A stretch of DNA of 64,000 bases from Isochrysis galbana (lineage: Eukaryota; Haptophyta; Isochrysidales; Isochrysidaceae). The stretch is from positions 5,880,526 to 5,944,525 of the forward strand of contig CM030937.1 of assembly GCA_018136815.1 (NCBI GenBank), in the 5' to 3' direction. A program made the translations under genes and the position numbers. The notes beneath the pieces were generated by a model. It was not told the origin of the DNA and searched no databases. It saw only the letters and a list, made by a program, of their open reading frames with translations. Shown here in pieces: positions 21,891-32,108 of the stretch (position 1 is the first letter of the stretch; each line of letters opens with the position of its first letter).

Positions 21891-22684
21891 TGTCGCATTC
21901 GCGATGTCTCAGAGGCAAAAAGAAATAACAGTAAAAGAAAAACAGTAAACAGTAAAAAGAACAGAGGAAGAAAGAAGAAGAAAAGTGTGAAAAAGAAGAA
22001 AAAGAAGAGAAAAAAAACCCAGAGTATATAGGGCGGTTCTCAGCCCTTCCCATCGGCCCTATGGCTACGTAAACTCTCGCGTGGCATAGTGGTTCAACCC
22101 ACCGCCTCCACCAACCTTTTGCTCTGGGTCGCGAGTTCGAGTCCGGACGGAGCGCTCTGCAGTTCGAGCCCCGCTCCTTCTCCTCTCCGCTCTTCTTCTA
22201 CCAGTAAATTCCTGCCTCTTCCTACTGTTAAAAATTCTGCACTCTTCCTACTGGTAAAAATCCTGCCTTCCTACTGTTAAAAATATCCTGCCTTCCTACC
22301 GTTAAAATTCTGCACTCCGTCTACCGTTAAAATCCTGCCTCCGTCGCCTTGCCAAGACATTTCCTCTGCCTTCCTGCCGGCTTCCTTGCCAGTTCCTTCC
22401 GCCCCGGTTTCCCGCTTGTCTCGAAAAACGGTTTCACCGCATTACGACCAAGCTTAGTGGGGAAACTCCTCGTCCAGTTCCGTTACCCGAAAATCTCGTT
22501 CATCTCGTCGGGCCATCAAGGCCATCTCGTTCATCTCGTCGGGCCATCAAGGCCATCTCGTTCATCTCGTTCATCTCGTCGGGCCATCAAGGCCATCTCG
22601 TTCATCTCGTCGTCGGGCCATCAGGCCATCTCGTTACATCTCGTTCACCTCGTTACAATCCAAGCTGCGGCTTTGATTTCCACA
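21891..22684 (+). repeat. LTR, right copy
   Basis: 794 bp, same sequence as 21032-21825 as far as can be read by eye. Confidence 0.85.
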
Positions 22685-23413
22685 CCCTCCCCTGGTCGCC
22701 AGGCATACAGAGGCCACTGGGAGGCTCCAATGGCCAGCGTGGCAAGCGTGGGAGAGGCAGGGGGGGCCAGGGGCTGAGCCCCAGCCTCCACTGCCCCCTG
22801 AGCTGCCCTTGCTGGCCCTCTGGGAGCCCCCAAAGGCCCTCTGAGAGCAGGCCGTGGCGCGCCGCATGGCGACGCGCCGCAGGGAGAGGGGCAGAGGAGA
22901 ATGGAGAGAGGGAGAGGGAGAGGGGGGAATTTGCGCCCCCCCCGATGGAGTGCGGTAAGAAACGGGCCCCGTTTGCGTTAGCAAACGGGCGCGAAGGGGG
23001 GCGGCTGGCGACAGGAGGGGCGAGAAGAAGGGAGTGGCTCAAGACGTCCCTGTGGCAGGTATCGGGGGGCGCAGTCATTTATTTCTTCGAGGACTGCTCG
23101 CGGCGCGAGCTGTAAGGGCCGTTCTGCTTCACGACGAGAGGTCCCTCCCCCCCCCCCCGGTGTTTTTCCCCGGAGAGTCGGCCGGCGTCGACCGGTCCGC
23201 CTCGATGGGTTTTCCCTCATTGTAACTTGTGGGGAGTTATAATGGGAGCCGGGGGTTTGCGAGGGGGGAGATTTGAAGGGATGCATATGTGTATGTGTCT
23301 GTGCCATCACTTCAAGGCGTGCGGGCAAGTGCGCTGAGGGGTGTCGTGATAGTACCGGGCTAGTGGGAGTAGTGGTACTAACGCTCAGTTGTTTTATTAT
23401 TGGTAGTTAAAAA

Positions 23414-24262
23414 GTAAAAAGCCCCTGTTTGACTGCCCTACGCCCTACGCCCTACACCTACACCTTCTGCCAGGGATGTGGGGTTGTTGAATGTTGAATG
23501 CGTGCGTGAGAGTACTGAGCCCAAGACTGCGCGCGCGTCGAGAATATTCAGAAGTTTCTTCTTGCCCCTCCTCTGCATGCGCCACACGACTCGTCTGATC
23601 GTGGAATATTATAGTACACGATACCACATCTCTATGCTTCATGAGTCCTTACTTCTTTAAAATATATGAGGGTCGCTGGCCCGCCCCGCATGGCTCTACT
23701 TCTTTACTTTGTACGGTCCGGGTCGAGCCCGCCGTGGGCCAGCCCCTCCCTCCCCCCCTTTCTCTTCCCTCCCCCCTTTCTCTTCCCTCCCCCCTTTCTC
23801 TTCCCCCCCCCCCCCCCTTTCTCTTCCCTCTCCCCCCTTTCTCTTCCCCCCCCCCCCCTTTCTCTTCCCTCCCTCCCCCTTTCTCTTCTTCCCTCCCCCC
23901 TTTCTCTTCCCCCCCCCCCCCCTTTCTCTTCCCTCCCCCCCCTTTCTCTTCCCTCTCCCCCCTTTTCTCTTCTTCCCCTCCCCGCCCTTTCTCTTCCCCC
24001 CTCTCTCTCTCCCCCTTCCCCCCGCCTTCCCCCTCCCCCCTCCCCCCCCTTCTCCCCCTTTTCTTCCTTTTCTCTTTCCTCTCCCTCATCTTTCTCTCCG
24101 TCTCCCTCTCCTTCTCTCTCTCCTCTCCCTCTCTCCCTCCCTCCCTCTCTCCCTCCCTCCCTCTCTCCCTCTCCCTCTCTCCCTCTCCCTCTCCCTCTCC
24201 CTCTCTCTCTCTTGAGCCGTGACCGCGCGCGTGCCCCCACCCCCCCTCTTCGCCCTCCGCCC
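23414..24262. other. CT-rich tract upstream of the AP-2 mu gene
   Basis: From 23750 to 24215 the sequence is CCCCCCTTTCTCTTCCCT repeats followed by CTCTCCCT repeats. It likely covers promoter and 5' UTR. Long Pro/Ser/Leu frames here are artefacts of the tract. Confidence 0.6.
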
Positions 24263-26044
24263 ATGATCTCCAACGTCCTCTTCGTCAACCAGAAGGGCGA
24301 TGTCGTCATCTCTCGCACGTACCGCGAGGGAGCTCCGCAGAAGGTGATTGACCTCTTCAGGCATCAGGTGAGCGGCAGAGAAGGAGAAGGGGCGGGGGGG
24401 CGGGGCAAAGAATGGAGATCAAACAGCAAGCCTAGGTTCTATGAAGACAGGACCTCCAGTCTCTCTGATTCACGCACAGTCTGCTGGCGCAGTCTTTCTC
24501 ACTCTCTCTCTCTCTCTCTGCGCAGGTGATTGCCGGCAAGGAGGCGAGCCGTTCGCCTGTCAAGATCATTGAGGGTTATGCCTTCATGTTCATCAAGCAC
24601 GGCAATATGTATGCGGTGCGTGATCTCTGCGCGGCTCGGGCTCCCCAAGCCCTCGGCTGGCGGCCTTTGCTCAGGCCTCTGAGCGGCTGTTGCCCCTTTG
24701 TTGTACAGGTCGCCGTGTCTTCTGGGAATGCACAGGCCGCACTTGCATTCCAGTTCTTGCACGACGTCGTCAAGCTCCTCAAATCCTACTTCGGTGATTT
24801 TACAGAGGGTGAGGACGCATTGTGGGCGGTGGTATCGCGTCTTTTGGCGCGCGCGCTGCATTGAGGATGCGCGAGGCACGTCTGCGCCAAGGCGGCTGAC
24901 CGGGCGCTTGCTTTCTTCGATGGCAGATTCTGTGCGCAACAACTTTGTACTCATCTATGAGCTCCTCGATGAGGTGCGCCGCAGGTTTCAGCTCACGTCT
25001 TCCTTCAAATGCGCGCCTGCCGCAATGATAAGCGCCTGGCCGCCGCGCTGCGAGGCTGACACCATCCCGTGCCCGGCGTGCTTGTTCTAGGTCATTGATT
25101 ACGGATACCCACAGAATTGCAGTGTGGAGGTGCTCAAGATGTACATTACGCAGGAGGGCAATCGCAAGGCGGTGCAGGAGCGTGCGGGCGCATCGGGTGT
25201 GACGATCCAGGCCACGGGAGCAATTAGCTGGCGCAAGGAGGGAATCAAATACAAGAAGAATGAGCTGTTCATCGATGTGGTGGAGAACTGCAATCTTCTC
25301 ATGTCCTCCCAGGGAAGTATTCTTCGCAATGATGTCTCGGGGGTCATTGTTGTCAAGTGTTATCTGTCAGGGCAACCGGAGTGCAAGTTTGGGCTGAATG
25401 ACAAACTGCTGCTGGAAACTGAGGCGCGGACAAAGAAGAACGCAGCGCGGCGAGCGGGTTCGGGGATCGAGATTGACGATGTGTCTTTCCATCAATGCGT
25501 CAAACTCGGCAAGTTTGACATGGATCGCACCATCTCCTTCGTGCCGCCCGATGGCGAGTTCCAGCTCATGTCGTACCGCATCACTGACAATGTCAACCTT
25601 CCCTTCCGCGTGCTGCCTGTGGTCAAGGAGCTCGGCAGGACACGTCTCGAGATCAACATAAAGGTCAAGTCCATGTTCACTTTCAAGCTGTTCGCAACCA
25701 ACGTGGTGATCAAGATCCCTTGTCCAAAGACTGCAGCCATCGCCAACGTGAGCGCCGCTTCAGGCCGGTGCAAGTACGAGCCCGAACACGGGGGGATTAT
25801 CTGGAAGTTGAGGCGCTTTCCGGGAGACACTGAGTACTTTATGTCTGGTGAGGTAGAGATGGTGTCATCGGTGAGCGAGAAGCCTTGGAGCAGGCCTCCG
25901 ATCACTATGGACTTCCAGGTGCCAATGTTCGCCGCCTCGGGACTGCATGTCCGCTTTCTCAAGGTCTTTGAGAAGAGTAACTACCAGACAATCAAGTGGG
26001 TGCGCTACATTACGAAGGCGGGACAGTATCAGCACCGAATCTAA
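24263..26044 (+). CDS. AP2M: AP-2 complex subunit mu (clathrin adaptor), five exons
   Basis: Exons are 24263-24367, 24526-24615, 24709-24808, 24927-24973 and 25091-26044, all with GT-AG introns. The joined product is 431 residues, the usual length of AP-2 mu. Exons 1-4 code the longin-like N-terminal domain (MISNVLFVNQKGDVV..., FLHDVVKLLKSYFGD). Exon 5 codes the mu-homology domain (WRKEGIKYKKNELFIDVVE, CYLSGQPECKFGLNDK, ending KWVRYITKAGQYQHRI). Thr156 in QATGAIS aligns with the AAK1-phosphorylated Thr156 of animal AP-2 mu. In the AP-2 heterotetramer at the plasma membrane the subunit binds YxxPhi cargo signals and PIP2 in clathrin endocytosis. Retention of intron 4 would end translation at once, so splicing is required. 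Confidence 0.95.
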
Positions 26045-26793
26045 CAGTTGGTCACTAACGATGTCTAGGGACGACTCCGCGACCCTGCAAGCCCATTGCA
26101 GCCACAGTGGCCCTCATCAACGCACTAGCGCGCCACCGGCGACATGTGGAAGGATGTCTCGCTCCGCGTGCTTGGTCGGGCTGGCACGTGTGCGACGTGT
26201 GGCACGGAGAGGGATTCAGTCTCGCCCGACCAACAGCCCCCAGCGGACCGTATTCGCATTTTCTTCTTGGCTGAACAAGGCAAAGCGTCGAGGAGGATGA
26301 GAGACGTCAGCAAACATGAGGAGCCTTGGGTGTTCCACTAGAGTTATTCGTGAGGCGTTGCAAACGTTACTGGTGGACGTCCTGGATTGGACCGTTTCCC
26401 GATAGCACTCGCTCTCGCCTCTATTATTTAGGGCACCCAGCTCGTCGGACGTCGCCGTGTATCTTCCAGTGATCAAGTTTTGTGGCAAACAGAGGCGCAT
26501 CGCAGCAATGCAGGTGTTGTGCGTCGCTGTGTCGTCGCCGTGCGCGCGCGTTGCTAAGGGGAGTTGGCTGGGTTTTTTTTTGCACCTGCACTTCCTACTT
26601 GTTGCATAGTCAACTCATCGCCTGTTCCTATTCTACTTCCAACTCTCCAATGATATGAGACATGAATATGAGATATTGCGTTGATTGTTGTGCATTCGTG
26701 CAGCCCATGGCGTAAGTTGTAAGCATTAAAACCCCTTTTAACATTCTCGCCTGTGGCGTTGGGGCTCTACTGCGTAGCCACGCACTAACTTTA
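26045..26793. other. Intergenic, 3' flank of AP-2 mu
   Basis: No gene recognised. AT-richer from 26570 to 26760. Confidence 0.45.
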
Positions 26794-27063
26794 TAGTCAG
26801 TTGCCATGGAGCGCGCCGGCGCGCCTCCCCTCTCCTTCGGGCAACCCGCCGAGCCGAGGGCGGCCCCTCAGCCTTCCATGGAGCAGTCGCTGTCGCGAAG
26901 CGACCGCGCCCACCATCCGAGGCCGAACAGGTGCGTGCGACTCCGGTCGCGCCACGCGGCCCGTGGCCTCGGCCACACCCTGCAAGACAGCCATGCTGGA
27001 CCGCTGGACCCCCCATGGATGCGGGCAACAATGGGGGCGGCTGCGGGCTGTAGACCACAATAA
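26794..27063 (+). pseudogene. 5' relic of LINE ORF1
   Basis: An ATG at 26806 opens MERAGAPPLSFGQPAEPRAA, matching the ORF1 starts at 10409 (MERADATPLSFGPP) and 49348 (MERAPTAPDP). It is preceded by ACTAACTTTATAGTCAGT, a decayed form of the LINE 5' motif. Homology fades after about 80 codons. Confidence 0.55.
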
Positions 27064-27773
27064 CAATAATAACATGTCGATGCCAGGCGTTGGCACACGC
27101 ATATAAATAGTAGACCCAAATGGGCCGTGAGATCAACGCGAAACTATGCACAACTTGACACAAAACTTCAGGGCTCGGCGCGAAACTTCCCCAAAACTCT
27201 TACCAAGCCCTAACCTGCGCAACCTGCACGTGCGCTCGCGCTGCTCGCGTACATGGTGCCGATGCCGATGTGCTTCGGCTGCAGCGGCGACGTGGCTGGG
27301 GCTGCAGCGGCTGGGGCTGCAGCGGCGGCGGGGGCTGCAACGGCGAGGGCTGCAGCGGCAGGGGCCGCAGCAGCATGCGCTGCAACGCTGCCAGCGACTT
27401 TGGCCTTTTGGCGCAGAGGTTGGCGAGATGCTGGTGGCTGGAAGGACAGCGCCCGCAGCCCGCACGACCGCGTCGGCGGGCCGTACGGTGATAAGTCGTA
27501 TGTCGATGGGCGCTATCGCGACGGGCAGTATCGCGACATCGCGACGGGCAGTATATCGTGATTGGCAGTATCGCGATGAGCGATACCACGATGAGCAATA
27601 TCGCGATGAATAGGGCCTGGTAAGTAAGAGTTTCGCGCCGGACCCCCCCAAGTTTCGCGCAAAAGTTTTGCAAAGTTTCGCACCAATCCACCCAAGTTTC
27701 GCAATGAGTTTCGCAAGTTTCGCGTCATTTTCGAGGAGTTGTATGTACGTTAAGGCATGGAACATGTTTGTAA
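27064..27773. other. Non-coding region with GCGATA/TTTCGC motif repeats
   Basis: GGCTGCAGCGG repeats (27276-27370) are followed by TATCGCGA-type repeats (27500-27610) and AAGTTTCGCAC-type repeats (27630-27730). The open frames through it are low-complexity (Ala/Gly or Arg-rich) and not convincing. Confidence 0.5.
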
Positions 27774-28610
27774 GATACCTAGATATCTACTATATAGTCT
27801 CGCATTTTCACTATCTACATGTACCTAGATGGCAGCCGGACACTATCTACATGTACCTAGATGGCAATTTCCACTTGGCTCAATAACACCCAGATATTAG
27901 GTACGAGGAGCGCGCGCGCGGGCGCGGTGCGGAACGACGGACCACGGAACAGCGAGCACAGGGAGACCAGCCCAAGGAGGACAGATGACGAGTGCACCTA
28001 CGCGCCATCTCTCTCACACTCACACACTCACTACACACTCACATTATTCATAATTGGCTGCAGCAAGCAGAGCATGCTCCAGGGTTTCGTCGACTTGCGA
28101 AGCCTTCAGGTCATCGTGAAGTTTGCCTGCCTTGGAGAACATGCGCTCTGCGCCCGCCGAGCTAGAGCTAGCCAGCCGTCCGAGGTACTGCCGCGCCATC
28201 TTGGCTAGCGTTGGCAAGCCCTCAGGCCGGCCGATGGTCACATCCGCTGGCGAGTGGTGATCGCGGGCCCTCTCCACCACGCCTCAACACATCCAGGTCC
28301 AAGTTGCTATCTTCTATCTTGCGGTACGGCTGCCGCATGGCGGCCGACATTCGGTTGGCTCGGGGGGGGGGGGGGGGGGACACGCGGCGGGGGCGGGGGC
28401 AGGGGGCGGGAGGCGCAACCAACGACCGTATAAGTCCGGTGCATACTACAAATATATCGAGAAGATATCTAGGTATCTAGACTATCTAGGTATCTAGCGG
28501 CCAAAACCACCATCTAGATGTATCTAGATGGCTGTGGAGCACTATCTACTGTATCTAGATGGCTGAAAATGACCATCTACTTGCATCTAGATGGTGCCGG
28601 TGGGGGGGTC
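27774..28610 (-). mobile_element. hAT-like transposon relic with subterminal CTAGATGG repeats
   Basis: A hAT transposase fragment (28044-28280) is flanked on both sides by clusters of ATCTAGATGG or ACCTAGATGG motifs (27774-27877 and 28455-28600). hAT transposases bind such subterminal repeats. I cannot fix terminal inverted repeats or an 8-bp target duplication, so the limits are approximate. Confidence 0.5.
28044..28280 (-). pseudogene. hAT transposase C-terminal dimerisation domain fragment
   Basis: The frame reads LPTLAKMARQYLGRLASSSS, then AGAERMFSKAGKLHDDLKAS through VDETLEHALLAAANYE to a stop at 28044. This is the hAT C-terminal signature (A..YL...ASSA.SER.FS.AG....D.R..L......E..L). 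Only about 78 residues remain. The DDE catalytic core is absent. Confidence 0.75.
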
Positions 28611-29695
28611 TTCCATGCCTTAATGTACGTGCATGCAATTGAATCTAGTTGGTTGCTGGGGCGCCATGATACCCCGTACGCCCGCCCCCGGGCATCTGCC
28701 AGGGTGCCTGGGTCCAGGGTCTTTGCAAGTTGCAAGGCCTGCGGGGACATCTTCACCCGCGCCTTGAGCTGTCAACTGCGGCTGCGAGTGACACACTTGG
28801 TTGTAACCACACCGGAAATCAGCCGGCAGAGGAGACGATAGGCACAAGGCACAACTAAGTGCGCACCCAGGACAATCGGCGTCAGGCTGCAACGCTGCAA
28901 CGTCGCTTGGCCGGCCGGCCGTGCTGCCGTCACTGCGCTCCCCTTCCAGCGTGCTGGGAGGGGGAGGGCTCAGGGGTGGGCTCCTTTTGCCGCCTTGCCT
29001 GCCTCGCCACAAATAGGCACCGCCTGTGCGGCTGCCATGCTGCTTGGGCTCCGCGACCTTCAGCCGCCCCATCCCGATCGGCTCCCGGGAGATTTCGCGC
29101 CAATCGCTCCCGCCGCCCAATTTCAATTTCGCGCCGAAGTCCAACAAAGAAAATCGCCAATTTCAAGGATTTTTCGACGTCTAAGCCCCCCCCCCCTTCG
29201 ATGGTGCCTAAAGCCAGCGTGCACCCGAAATCTTCATCTGAGATTCCGGGTTTCTACGTTGAACGCCGTGTCAACATTTTTATTTTTAAAAAATTTTTGA
29301 GTATTGGAACGGAGGTAGTAATTGTTATCATCTGGCTAGCGACTTGCGGGTTGGCCCGTGATGGAATATAGACTTTGTGAGCCTGGGGGAGTGTCTCTAC
29401 GGGTAATGTGTGCCTGGGTGGGTTTTGGGGAAACCCCCAACATAGATGGTTTGGTTTTGGCTTTCGAACTTGGGTTGCACACCACGCAAAGCCCCGAGGC
29501 CACCCTCGACTGTCGGAGTGTCATGCCGGGTCGTGAGATCCAGCAGTGCAACGCAGCGCGCGAGACGAGGATCGCATGACTACTACTGCGTACGGTGGGT
29601 GCCGCTACGCACGCCTCAGCATAAACACAAGGGAGTAAAAGCAGCGCAGGGAATGCTGTCGCCCCATCGGCGTGTGCACGCCATGTTCGAGCTGT
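28611..29695. other. Intergenic, no gene recognised
   Basis: Several unassigned short frames. GGGTTGCACACCACGCAAAGCCCC at about 29471 resembles GGGTGCACACCACGCAAAACCACC at about 43624, so part of it is probably a dispersed repeat. Confidence 0.4.
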
Positions 29696-30458
29696 CTAGT
29701 CCTTGATCTCCTTGCGGCCGCGGACCTGGCCAGTACGGCGCGCAGCAATGAGGCCGACCTTTTGACCTGGCACCGCGTCCCGCTTGACGGTCGACGGGTG
29801 GCCGATGTGCTGATGGTTACCACCACCATGGGGGTGCTCACACGGGTTCATCGCCACACCACGAACCTTCGGCCACGAGTTGCGCTTGGCCTTGTACTTG
29901 TGGAAGGCACGGCCAGCCTTCAGCAACGGCTTGTCGATGCGGCCGCCGCCCGCAACAATGCCCACAGCCGCGCGCGCAGACGAAGAGATGATCTTCTTTT
30001 GGCCAGAGGGCAGGCGGATGCGCGTCTTGCCAGAGCCCTCAATGTGCTGGATGATCTGCGCAAAGCCACCAGATGTCTTGGCGTACTTTCCCTTGTCGCC
30101 GGCCTCCTTCTCAACGTTGTTGACGATGGTACCCGGAGGCATCGACAAAAGGGGGAGCACGTTGCCCGGCACGAGCTGGGCACGCTTGCCGCAGTACACA
30201 AACTGCCCTGTGTACATGCCCTCTGTCGCAGTCCACTGCTCACTGATCGTCTTGAACTTGTAAGCTGACTTGAACTGGATGCGTGCGAGAGGCGCGCCAC
30301 GTCCAGTGTCGTGGACAATGTCGCGCACCACACCGCGGATGTATCCATTCCGCTCGGCGTAGTCGAGCGCACGCAGCGAGGCCGGCCCCTTGCGGTGCTT
30401 GGTGTGCGACTTGAAGATGGAGCCAGCACCCTTGCGCTGCCCACGGATCACACGACCC
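29696..30458 (-). CDS. RPL8: 60S ribosomal protein uL2 (RPL8)
   Basis: The frame [13 protein letters not shown] starts after an acceptor-like CCTCGCAG (30459-30466, minus strand) and runs to the stop at 29696. About 253 residues fit the eukaryotic uL2 length. Conserved blocks include [32 protein letters not shown] and the peptidyl-transferase-centre loop [16 protein letters not shown], ending [13 protein letters not shown]. The initiator Met is not in this exon. uL2 genes often have an intron just after the ATG, so a tiny first exon probably lies upstream, beyond the low-complexity tract at 30610-31030. The protein is part of the large ribosomal subunit core. Confidence 0.95.
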
Positions 30459-31464
30459 CTGCGAGGAGGGAGGAGAGGGGCGGCTCAGGGCCCGCCTCAC
30501 GCGCGCCCGCCATCGCCTCTGCGCAGCAGGCAGAGAGGGAGAGAGGAGGAGGGGAAAGGGGGGTGAGGCGAGGGCAGAGGGCGGCGCACATGGCGACAGG
30601 CGACGCAGGCACGCGGCCCTGGCGGTGGGGGGGGGGGGGGGTTGTTTTTTTTCTGTGGGGGGGGTGGGGGGGGGGGGCCTTCCCTTCCCCCCCCCCCCTT
30701 CTTTCTCTCTCTCTCTCCCCCCTCCCCCTCCTTGTTCTCTCTCTCTCCCCCCCCTTCCTTTCTCTCTCTCCCCCCCCATTCCTTTCTCTCCCCCCCCTTC
30801 CTTTCTCTCTCTCCCCCCCCATTCCTTTCTCTCCCCCCCCTTCCTTTCTCTCTCTCTCCCCCCCCCCCCCCTTTCTCTTCTTCCCCCCCCTCCCCGGCGC
30901 GAGGAAGCTTCTCCCCCCCCCCTCCCCCCTTTCTTCCCCCTTTCTCCCCCTTTCTCCCCTCCCCGCCCCCCTTCCCTCTCTCCCCTCTTTCTCTCCCCCT
31001 CCCCCCCCTCTCTTCTCCTCCTCTCGCGGGGGTGGGAGCCTTCTTCCCCCCTCTTCGTTTCGCTGTCCGAAGAATACGTAAATAAACGCTGGCCTCTCCT
31101 CTTCCACAGGGTACCTCCGCCTTCTTCCCCAACCATCCCCCTCCTCCTCCCGGCCCCCTCATATCTTACGCTCCTCCTCGCCTGCTCTAACGTTTCTTTG
31201 CCTTGGCTCCCGCCTCGCCTCCACGTCCCCGCGAGTTGAGGTCCTGCAAGCAGCCCCTCCCGCCTTGTCCACTTTTCTACAGTCAAATACATCTCGGCAA
31301 TATAAATACTAAGCACGTAAGTCAAAGATGGGGTAACAGCTTATCAGCTCTCAAGCTTATGGAGCTATCACTAATATCAGCACTCTAATATCAGCTCTCA
31401 TGAGAGTTGTCCCAACCAAGAACAAAACTCCCCCGTGTGCGCGCACGCGCGTGTCTTGATAGCC
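30459..31464. other. Low-complexity intron/upstream region of RPL8
   Basis: From 30610 to 31030 it is CCCCCCCTTTCTCTCTCT and related repeats on the plus strand (GA-rich in the gene's orientation). The first RPL8 exon is expected somewhere here or beyond, but I could not place it. Confidence 0.55.
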
Positions 31465-31645
31465 CGGTCACTCACTATGGGGGTGCGGAGGGCACCAGCA
31501 ATTATGGGTAAATGAAGGGCTAAATAAGCTCCCTGTAGGTTCCGGTAGGATGGATCAGCCAAAAAAATTGGGGGTTCCCCGGCGAAATTTTCGAAAAATG
31601 CCGAATTTCAGGCCTTCGAAGACGGTGCGCGAAATACAGTCGATT
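31465..31645 (+). repeat. Dispersed repeat R, copy 2
   Basis: Starts GGTCACTCACTATGGGGGTGCGGAGGGCACC and runs through AAATAAGCTCCCTGTAGGTTCCGG. It is the plus-strand partner of 20575-20790. Confidence 0.65.
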
Positions 31646-31839
31646 TTTAGTGAGGCCCTTCATGCGAGGCACAAACATGGAATGACGAGGAAATTTTTGA
31701 CGACGCCAACTCACTGGGTCTACAAAGGTAGTGTTCCATCGAGTATGGACGCGTAACGAAACTATAGGCGTGTAACGAAACTTTTTGAGAAAAGTTTTTC
31801 TACCCGTGATGTTACAGCAGAGATGGCGTACCCGGTTTT

Positions 31840-31939
31840 NNNNNNNNNNNNNNNNNNNNNNNNNNNNNNNNNNNNNNNNNNNNNNNNNNNNNNNNNNNNN
31901 NNNNNNNNNNNNNNNNNNNNNNNNNNNNNNNNNNNNNNN
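31840..31939. other. Assembly gap (100 N)
   Basis: Run of exactly 100 N. It falls inside the LTR next to the Gypsy element, so most of that LTR is missing. Confidence 0.95.
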
Positions 31940-32108
31940 CTTAGTGGGGAAACTCCTAGTCCAATTCCGTTACCCGAAAATCTCGTTCATCTCGTTCATC
32001 TCGTCGGGCCATCAAGGCCATCTCGTTCATCTCGTCGTCGGGCCATCAGGCCATCTCGTTACATCTCGTTCATCTCGTTACAATCCAAGCTGCGGCTTTG
32101 ATTTCCAC
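31940..32108 (+). repeat. LTR fragment adjoining the Gypsy element
   Basis: Reads CTTAGTGGGGAAACTCC... through CTCGTTCATCTCGTCGGGCC repeats to GGCTTTGATTTCCACA. It is nearly identical to the last 200-odd bp of the LTRs at 21032-22684, with a few deleted repeat units. It stops exactly at the LTR terminus CCACA and is followed directly by the end of the pol frame. Confidence 0.8.

Larger units (their letters stand above)
21032..22684 (+). mobile_element. LTR element with almost no internal region, 5-bp target duplication
   Basis: Two LTRs of 794 bp (21032-21825 and 21891-22684) look identical throughout and flank only 65 bp. They start TGTCGC and end CCACA. The flanking 5 bp, CCCTC, are duplicated (21027-21031 and 22685-22689). 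The 65-bp core ends AAGTCGGGGGG directly before the second LTR, a good polypurine tract for plus orientation. No coding capacity. The same LTR 3' end adjoins the methyltransferase-bearing Gypsy element at 31940-32108. Near-identical LTRs indicate a recent insertion, mobilised in trans. Confidence 0.85.
20797..23413 (+). mobile_element. Small non-LTR element family N, diverged copy split by an LTR element
   Basis: A perfect 17-bp target duplication TTATTGGTAGTTAAAAA lies at 20797-20813 and 23397-23413. Between them the element starts CAACCTACTTTTATAAGTGGGGGTCAATGGGGGCC, related to the 5' end of the complete copies (CAACTAAGTTTATACTTGGTTGACCCATGGGGGG). It is interrupted by the LTR element 21032-22684. 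Without that insertion it would be about 925 bp. The TSD length fits target-primed reverse transcription. Confidence 0.75.

Noticed and set aside
30240-31325. 361-codon minus-strand frame overlapping RPL8
   Set aside because: It is a different frame from the RPL8 exon, runs through the low-complexity tract and has no domain.
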